Positions 57,727 through 64,000 of a stretch of DNA of 64,000 nt are shown one piece after another. Location: NCBI GenBank assembly GCA_020744225.1, contig JAGMWG010000020.1, positions 1,035,433 to 1,099,432 of the forward strand, read 5' to 3'. Every line of letters starts with the position of its first letter. Within the stretch, counting starts at the first letter, position 1. The translations under genes and the position numbers were made by a program. Under the pieces are notes generated by a model. The model did not search any database and was not told the DNA's origin. It saw only the letters and a list, made by a program, of their open reading frames with translations. This DNA comes from Paraphoma chrysanthemicola. Taxonomy: Eukaryota; Ascomycota; Dothideomycetes; Pleosporales; Phaeosphaeriaceae.

Positions 57727-60700
57727 ACAGAACCCTAACTAATATGAGGCAGGGTTTTAGGCCTAATTTTCGCCAAATATCGCTTAACGTTAGGGTTTCC
57801 CACTTTTCGCACGGCAATTCTGAGGCCCGAAACCCACTTCATCAACCCCCCGAAACCCAAGAACTTCTAACTGTTATCCATTAATATTTGGTACAGATTT
57901 ATCTTAAAATTACATGCACAATCAATCTCTAGAGTTGCAGCACATCAGTCTTGTGTTGCGTCGTTGAAATCACTGCTGCAGACACAGAGGACGTTGGGAT
58001 GGAGAACCCCGTCTGGGACAGCCGAGCAGCTGTCGCGCAAGCTAAGCAGCAAATCAACAACAGCGCACGTTGCGCAAACGACCAACAATGGCCGCAGAAA
58101 ATTACTAGAGAGAACTGCGACACTGTTATCTGCTTTCTTAAAGAATTTGGCGTTCTTGTGTGCAAACAGCACTATACAGGAGTCGTCAATCTTAACAGGC
58201 ACTTACAAGAACAGCATAGAACCCCTATTGCACAGCAACGACAAGTACTAGAGCACTTTGCACAATTTTCTGTTGTCAATCCAAGTACAGTCGAACTGCT
58301 AGAGGAGCCCGCAGCGCTCATTCCTGAACTCAGAGCGCTGTTGAGCGGTATGCAGTGCAGAGCGTGCAGCTTTATCACAGTTAGCACAAGCAGCATAAAG
58401 ACACACTGCAGAAAATTGCACTAACTTTCTTAGACAGGGGATAAAAGCGCATTGTATTCAACTGTAAAAGTTCAGACGTTTTTTAGCAGCAGGAGGTTGC
58501 AGAAATATTTTATTGTTAATTTAGGTGCTGAAAACAATGTTGAGAATTCCAAAAGATTAAAACTAAACCAGGTTACTCAGCAGCAGCTTAGCAATTATCA
58601 AAAAGTGCGAAAACAGATTAACAACAACATGCAAGTAATAGAAGAGGCAGCAAAGACTAATAAAACTGGCTAGTTCACGAGAACAAAGTAGTTGCCGTTT
58701 CTAAAAGGCCGCAATCTCGCTCATCTAGGCTACGCAGCCCACTTACCCAATCGCAACAAGGTAAAGCTACGTCTTACTACTAAGCTAACAGAAAAATTAA
58801 TTAAGCAGAGTGTAAGAGGGCTAGCAACACTTCCAGATAAGACACAGCAATAGCTCAAAAGTGCAAAGCAGACAGAGGTTGATGTACGTCCGTTAGCGCG
58901 AATGCAGAACCCCAAGAGTCAGGCAACGTACGCTAGCTACATAGTCCGATTTGTATACTTCTATCTCCGCATCATCGCTAACAAAGAGCGTCGAGTAGAT
59001 AAATTTTTATCACAAGAGTCTCAGCTTGTTAACAGCAGTAATAAGAAAAGCAGCAAGAATAGCAGTACAGAGAGCGAGTGCAACAACAGTAGCAAGAACA
59101 ATAACACTAGAAGCTCCAACAACAACAGCATTGCGCCACCGCGCACACCGCGCAAGAATACGCAAGTTAACAAACTAAAAGACGCGCAGGAGCTGTTTAC
59201 GTAAAAGAGCAATCAGAAGGCGCTAGCAATGCAGCTCTAGCTGACGCTAGACAACAGCGACGCAACCGCTCAGACGAGCGCTCTGCTTAACTCGCTAACT
59301 TCATTTATTCTTACGGGGTATAGTAATAACGCGATGTCGACTAGTCTAGTGCAGTATCTCGCCGTGCTAGGCATAGACACGCAGACGAACCGCTTGCGCA
59401 CGGCAAAGAATTACTCGTACATGCTAGCTAGCGTTGTGTACTATACCCAGGTGCTAGCTGTTAAAAAGTTACTTCTAGCAGCTAAACGTAAAGATCAGAC
59501 AGAGGAAGATCGCGATCAATTCTTAGATATGCGCAAGAAGTATCTAGCAAACAGCTCGTACAGTCCAATAAGTGCAATGCTTAGTCTACTAGCATACAGC
59601 AAGCACGCAGCAATAAACAAAGAGAACGCTAGCAACACTTCTTAGTCGCCCAACAAGAAGACTTTCTATCTTAACAGTCAGCCAATCAAGGTTCAACGCT
59701 TCTGCAAGATAGCACAGAGCATAGAGGCTAAGTTAGTAGAGCAATTCTAGCAGCTATACTAAGTCAACAATGTTGCTGACCGCTTTGCAATTAATCTAGA
59801 GCAGATTACAGACAACGTTACGTTCACAACGCAGGGCAAGTCTTTTGTAACAACTGCTGGCAACAGTCTGTCTAAAGAGTTAGCTTAGATGCTAAAGCAG
59901 GCGCAGAGTACAGAGGGCAGCATACAACTGCAGACTTCTAACAGCCAGTAGAGAAGGAAAAAGGTGCGAGAGTATCTGCGCAAGCTAGACCATTTCAAGG
60001 AGCTCAAGCTGTGTTGCGTGCACGTTAAACAAGGTCAGCCAGCTCAAGAGTCTAAGATTACGACGACACAGCATCGCAACAGACTACTGCAGGACCGCAA
60101 TTAGTATATCATCGCTAGTATAATAGTATTAGTAGTTCACTACTACAAGTCGCAGTCTCAGTTTAACGCGCCAAAGGTAGTGCCGCGCTTTCTGCTGCCG
60201 CGGTTAGAACAGATTATAGCGCTCTACTTAAGTTACTTGCAGCCGTTTAAAGAGTATCTTGTAGTACAGGTCTTAGGTAGTAGAGTGCACGACTACATCT
60301 AGGGCGACGGGCAGGGGGCATAAGGCACCAACCAACTTACAAGAGTGCTAGAGCGCAAGACAAGCAAGCGGCTTAGTGTCAAGCTACATACGCTAGAGTA
60401 CCGTCACACTACTATTAGCATTAGCCAGGTCAAAGTAGGCGAGTCATTTAGTCGGAGCTATCAAGACGAGGTAGAAGAGATAAATAAAGCAGAAGTAGAC
60501 AAAGATCAGGAAGATCTTCTTAAGCTGCAGAACTCGCAGACAACGTTAATAGGCGTAGGCAACTACAGCGTGTTAATTAACATCGTAAAGCATCTCAGCA
60601 CGCGGTCGATCAATGCGTTCCAGGCACTCAGCACAGCGTAGCATCGCTTCTTAGGTGTAGATAGGCAGGCAGCTAAGCACGAAGCGCCGACGCAGCAACG

Positions 60701-62460
60701 GAAGAGAGCGATGCAGGAGAGCATGTCTAGGCTAGCAATTCTGCCGAAAGAGAAGGCAGTGCATGTAGAAGACACGCAGGTTACGGCAGTACAGCAAGCG
60801 CTACAGAAGGTGTTAGGCAAACAAGACGTTAGGTTTCAGTCAATAGAGCAGGAACAGGCACTGTACGCAGTGCTAGACAAGCAGACGCCGCTCGTAGTCG
60901 TGCTTCCAACTAGAGGAGAGAAGAGCTTACTGTTCACGCTGCCAGCTTATGTAGAAGAGACGGGCGTAACAGTAGTTATTATGCCGTACCAGGCGTTAAT
61001 TAAGAATCTAGTTAGCCAGATTCGCGATGCTAAAGTCGACTGTATAGAATAGAAGCATAGCGAAAGCAACCCAGCGTCCGTAGTAGTTGTCAGTGCAGAT
61101 GTAGCGGGCGACATAACAAGCAACAGCAACTTCTTAGGTTATGCTCAGTTGCTAAAAGGCAAAGAGTTGCTGCAGCAGATTGTAGTCAACAAGTATCATC
61201 TAGTGCTGACAGCACAGCACTAGCGAGAGAATCTGCTCAAGGTCAAGAATCTGCAACTGCTTAGGTGTCTAATAGTACTATTAACAGCAACGCTGCCGCC
61301 GTTGCAGAAAAGCAAGCTAGAGACAAGCATGCTTGTAAAGAATGCAACGTACATCCAAGCCAGTACAGTAAGGCCGAACGCTCAATACTTTATATCGTAG
61401 TATTAACGCAAGGCGCTAGAGAATACAGCGCTGTAGATGTGCGAGCAATAGACTGCAAGGCTGCAGCAGACAGAACAGAAGGGGGTTGTATATTATCTCA
61501 GCAAGGCGCAGAGCAAGCAGATAGCAGAAGCGCTAGAGTGTGCATACTATCACGCGGGCATAGACGCTAACAAGCAGGCTAATCAACTACAAGAGTAGGT
61601 AGAGCATAGTAGGTTAATTGTAGCTACGTCGGCGCTTGGAACAAGAGTAGACTACGCGGGGATTGTGTACATCTTACACGTTAAGATGCCGTAGAGCATT
61701 ACCAACTTCGCTCAGGCAAGTAGACGTAGAGAACAAGGCAGAGAGGAGGTCGATGTAGTAGTAGTGCTTAAGCAGGGAGAGGTTAAGAAGAGGATAGAGC
61801 GAGAGAGCGATAACATAGAGGTAGTAGCAATAGGGCAGTTTCTAGTTAGGAGCGGGTGCCAACAGGAGCTAATAAGCTCGTATATAGATGTAAAGAGGGT
61901 CAGGTATCAAGAGATAGAGGCAGTCCGTTGCGATTAATATAGGGAGAGAAAAGATACTTAGTTAGAGGAGCAGGAGAATTGGGCTCGCAAATAAGCTACA
62001 GTAGAGAAAGCGTTTAGTAAGCTGCAGAATAGATGTGCAATCTGCTAGATAGTAAGACAGGAGCATGCAGCAAGACAGGAGGATAAATAGAAGAAGCATA
62101 GAACGATGCAATGCACAGCGTAGGAGCACGCAACAGAGGCAGGAGCGGATAAGTTCTAGAAGAAGATAGTAGACCAGACGGTAAAGAATAATTGTCAGCA
62201 GTACTAGGTAAGTCAGAAGTACTGCGCAACAGAGGAGAGGATAGACAAGCAGTATCAGTAGGCAAATGTAGTAGTGCCGCTAGCGTACGCAGCGCGTCTA
62301 ACTCAGAGAGGCATTGCGACAATAAGAGATTGCAGATTTAGGGAGATAAGAGACGATACATACGCTAGATAGTTAGGGAAGAGGCATAGAGAGGAGGTAT
62401 AAGGACAGGTGTTTACGAACGCGATAGCAATAGCGATTCAGCTTATACTGCAATACCGTT
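57727..62460 (+). pseudogene. telomere-linked RecQ-type helicase (TLH-like) pseudogene
   Basis: Leader plus a coding region from about ATG 57999 to about 62460. All recognisable blocks lie in one reading frame: DUF3505-type zinc fingers (CKQHYTGVVNLNRHLQEQH; CRACSFITVSTSSIKTHC at 58350-58420), an ATYASYIVRFVYFYLRI segment, then the helicase: QEQALYAVL, the Walker-A-like VVLPTRGEKSLLFTLPA (GGGKS changed to RGEKS), VVVVSADVAGD, IVLLTATLPP, VVYYLSK, YYHAG and IVATSALGTRVDYAG. Motif VI reads NFAQASRRRE instead of QESGRGGR-like. A Cys-rich tail (RCAIC, QKYCATEE) follows. At least ten stops interrupt it, nearly all TAG. Missing motif residues plus stops make it inactive. TLH genes are known at fungal chromosome ends. 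Confidence 0.8.
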
Positions 62461-62714
62461 AGGTAGGAGAGTATAGTAAGATGTAGTTAGAGTAAGAATA
62501 CAAGAAATAGAGATATGTCCACTTACTTGTAGAGTAGGCGCAGAGATAAGAATTCAAAAATTAGCTACTCAGGTAAGAGGTTCAGAGTTATAAATAGAGA
62601 ATACTCTATACTAGCAACAGTAAAACATGAAATAAGAAAAGAAGAAGAGTAAGCCCGCGCTAAGGCGTACAGTGTTATAAGAGATGTTTTATCTTTAATG
62701 TGTAATATCTAACT

Positions 62715-62815
62715 AGTTAGTTGTCTAATATTAGTTATCTAATATCAGTTGTCTAATATCAGTTGTCTAATGTTGGTTGTCTAATGTTAGTTGTCTAATG
62801 TCGGTTGTCTTTGTC
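62715..62815. repeat. 14-bp minisatellite
   Basis: About seven imperfect copies of a 14-bp unit, consensus AGTTGTCTAATATC/GTTGTCTAATGTTA, just distal to the helicase pseudogene. Unit variants drift gradually into related GTGTCTAGTTCC and GATTTCTGATTTC sequence up to about 62920. Confidence 0.8.
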
Positions 62816-62924
62816 TAATTTTCTAGTTCTAGGTGTCTAGTTCCGGGTGTCTGATTCCAGGTGTCTGATTTCCGATGTCTAATTTCTGATTTCTGATCTC
62901 TGATTTCTAATTTCTAATTTCTAA

Positions 62925-62963
62925 TTTTCGATTTTCGATTTTCGATTTTCGATTTTCGATTTT
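62925..62963. repeat. (TTTTCGA)n simple repeat
   Basis: Five near-perfect TTTTCGA heptamers followed by TTTTTAA/TTTTTGA variants. It looks like the continuation of the 14-bp minisatellite's decay into half-units. Confidence 0.8.
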
Positions 62964-63150
62964 TAATTTTTGATTTTTGATTTCTAAGTTCTAATTTATA
63001 ACTTTTACTTAGAGGTAAATATCTAGGGTAGTAGAACAGCTGTTACAGAGAATAACAACACGTAAGAGAACTACAGAAAAATAAAGTATAAACTGCGCGA
63101 ATTAGCAAGGTATTATAGGAAGAGCATATAAGAGTAGAGAAAAGACAGAG

Positions 63151-63740
63151 TAGGCGGCTAGGCCGTAATACAGAAGAAGAGAGTAAGAATTAGAGTAAGA
63201 GGTTTATAGACAGGGTGGGCAGCTAGGCCGTAATACAGAAGAAGAGAGTAAGTATTAGGGTGAGAGGTTTAAAGATAGGGTGGGCAGCTAGGCTGTAATA
63301 CAGAAGAAGAGAGTAAGTATTAGGGTAAGAGGTTTAAAGACAGGGTAGGCGGTTAGGCCGTAATATAGAAGAAGAGGGTGCAGGGTAAGGGTGAAGGGAA
63401 AGACGGGGTGGGCGGTTGGGCCGTGATATAGAAGAAGAGGGTGCAGGGTAAGGGTGAAGAGAAAGACGGGGTGGGCGGTTGGGCCGTAATATAGAAGAAG
63501 AGAGTGCAGGGTAAGGGCGAAGGGAAAGAAAGGGGTGGGCGGTTGGGCCGTGATACAGAAGAAGAGAGTGCAGGGTAAGAGTAAAGGGAAAGACGGGGTG
63601 GGCGGTTGGGCCGTAATATAGAAGAAGAGGGTGCAAGGTAAGGGCGAAGGGAAAGAAAGGGGTGGGCGGTTGGGCCGTGATACAGAAGAAGAGGGTGAAG
63701 GAAAAGACGGGGTGAGTAGTTAGGGTGTGATGTAAAAGAA
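63151..63740. repeat. subtelomeric 63-65 bp tandem satellite, about ten units
   Basis: Units start with GGCCGTAATA(C/T)AGAAGAAGAG and recur at about 63161, 63226, 63291, 63356, 63419, 63482, 63545, 63609 and 63673, with a degenerate last copy near 63724. Units 1 to 3 are 65 bp and carry GTAAG.ATTAG.GT.AGAGGTTTA; later units are about 63 bp and carry GTGCAGGGTAAGGG. The change of type is abrupt at about 63375. Spacing this regular and units this long, without spacers, mean a satellite, not a CRISPR array. Confidence 0.9.
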
Positions 63741-63770
63741 GAGCGAAACGGCTAACCCGGTGGTCAAGTA

Positions 63771-63844
63771 GAGAACCGCTTAGGTCAGAACGCGGAGCGT
63801 TTGAGAAAGAAAAAGAGAACCGCTTAGGTTAGAACGCGGAGCGT
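63771..63844. repeat. 30-bp direct repeat next to the telomere
   Basis: Two copies of GAGAACCGCTTAGG(T/C)(T/C)AGAACGCGGAGCGT-type sequence at 63771-63800 and 63815-63844, differing at one base and separated by 14 bp. Confidence 0.85.
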
Positions 63845-63874
63845 AACTGACGAGGACAATTGATGAGGATTGGG

Positions 63875-64000
63875 TTAGGGTTAGGGTTAGGGTTAGGGTT
63901 AGGGTTAGGGTTAGGGTTAGGGTTAGGGTTAGGGTTAGGGTTAGGGTTAGGGTTAGGGTTAGGGTTAGGGTTAGGGTTAGGGTTAGGGTTAGGGTTAGGG
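63875..64000 (+). repeat. telomere, (TTAGGG)21
   Basis: Twenty-one perfect TTAGGG repeats run to the last base, oriented as the G-rich 3' strand at a right chromosome end. The array begins sharply after GATTGGG, so this is the true telomere or very close to it. Confidence 0.98.

Noticed and set aside
61265..61570. 101-codon plus-strand ORF in the helicase region
   Set aside because: Its frame differs from that of the helicase motifs, which continue in the main frame at the same place.
62014..62322. 102-codon Leu/Ser-rich ORF on the minus strand
   Set aside because: It is antisense to the Cys-rich tail of the helicase pseudogene.
63334..63636. 100-codon minus-strand ORF with repeated YHGPTAHP-like peptides
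   Set aside because: It is only the translation of the 63-bp satellite, whose length is a multiple of three.
63151..63740. Regularly spaced repeat array, CRISPR-like at first sight
   Set aside because: The units are contiguous with no unique spacers, and this is a eukaryotic chromosome end.

Overview
The window is the end of a filamentous ascomycete chromosome. A perfect (TTAGGG)21 array occupies the last 126 bases, so base 64000 lies in the telomere. Genes have short introns (about 46 to 80 nt) with GT-AG borders and CTAAC/CTGAC-like branch sites. Two fungal Zn2Cys6 regulators, an ATO-type acetate transporter, a DUF4246 gene, an NLP effector gene and a DUF3505/RecQ telomere-linked helicase all fit Pezizomycotina. 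The mix of families suggests a Dothideomycete, perhaps Mycosphaerellales; that last step is inference. All exon joins given here were made by eye from the sequence.

Region 1 (1-9.2 kb) is a compact catabolic neighbourhood: alpha/beta hydrolase, short-chain dehydrogenase, class II aldolase, FMN-dependent 2-hydroxyacid oxidase/monooxygenase and a Zn2Cys6 regulator. Region 2 (12.2-20.9 kb) holds a cytochrome b5-domain protein, a metal-dependent amidohydrolase, a second Zn2Cys6 regulator, an acetate transporter, and an unusual single gene that fuses a fumarylacetoacetate-hydrolase-family enzyme to an alpha/beta hydrolase. The two regions are separated by about 3 kb without recognisable genes.

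Region 3 (21-33.9 kb) mixes housekeeping genes (a mitochondrial NDUFAF3-like protein, a large acidic protein of unknown function) with rapidly evolving families. One family combines an F-box-like segment with a GSFA..FF/DLD nucleotidyltransferase-like segment; it is present as three decayed copies (26.4, 32.6 and 40.5 kb) and perhaps a fragment at 21.3 kb. Three neighbouring genes (27.7-32.1 kb) share pieces of a HeLo-like/retropepsin-like fungal protein.

Region 4 (34-54.9 kb) carries a metallophosphoesterase, a secreted NLP cytolysin, a DUF1593-type protein, a coiled-coil protein, a nuclear-looking protein cut short by two in-frame stops, a DUF4246 protein, a complete five-exon cytochrome P450 and a large multi-pass membrane protein, separated by long gene-poor stretches.

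Region 5 (55.2-64 kb) is the subtelomere proper. Two tandem remnants of the DUF3505 zinc-finger module lead into a near full-length telomere-linked RecQ-type helicase pseudogene. Its reading frame shows no shift at the points checked over about 4.4 kb but is riddled with TAG/TAA stops, the pattern expected from RIP-type C-to-T mutation. A 14-bp minisatellite, a (TTTTCGA)n run, about ten copies of a 63-65 bp satellite, a 30-bp duplication and the telomere follow.
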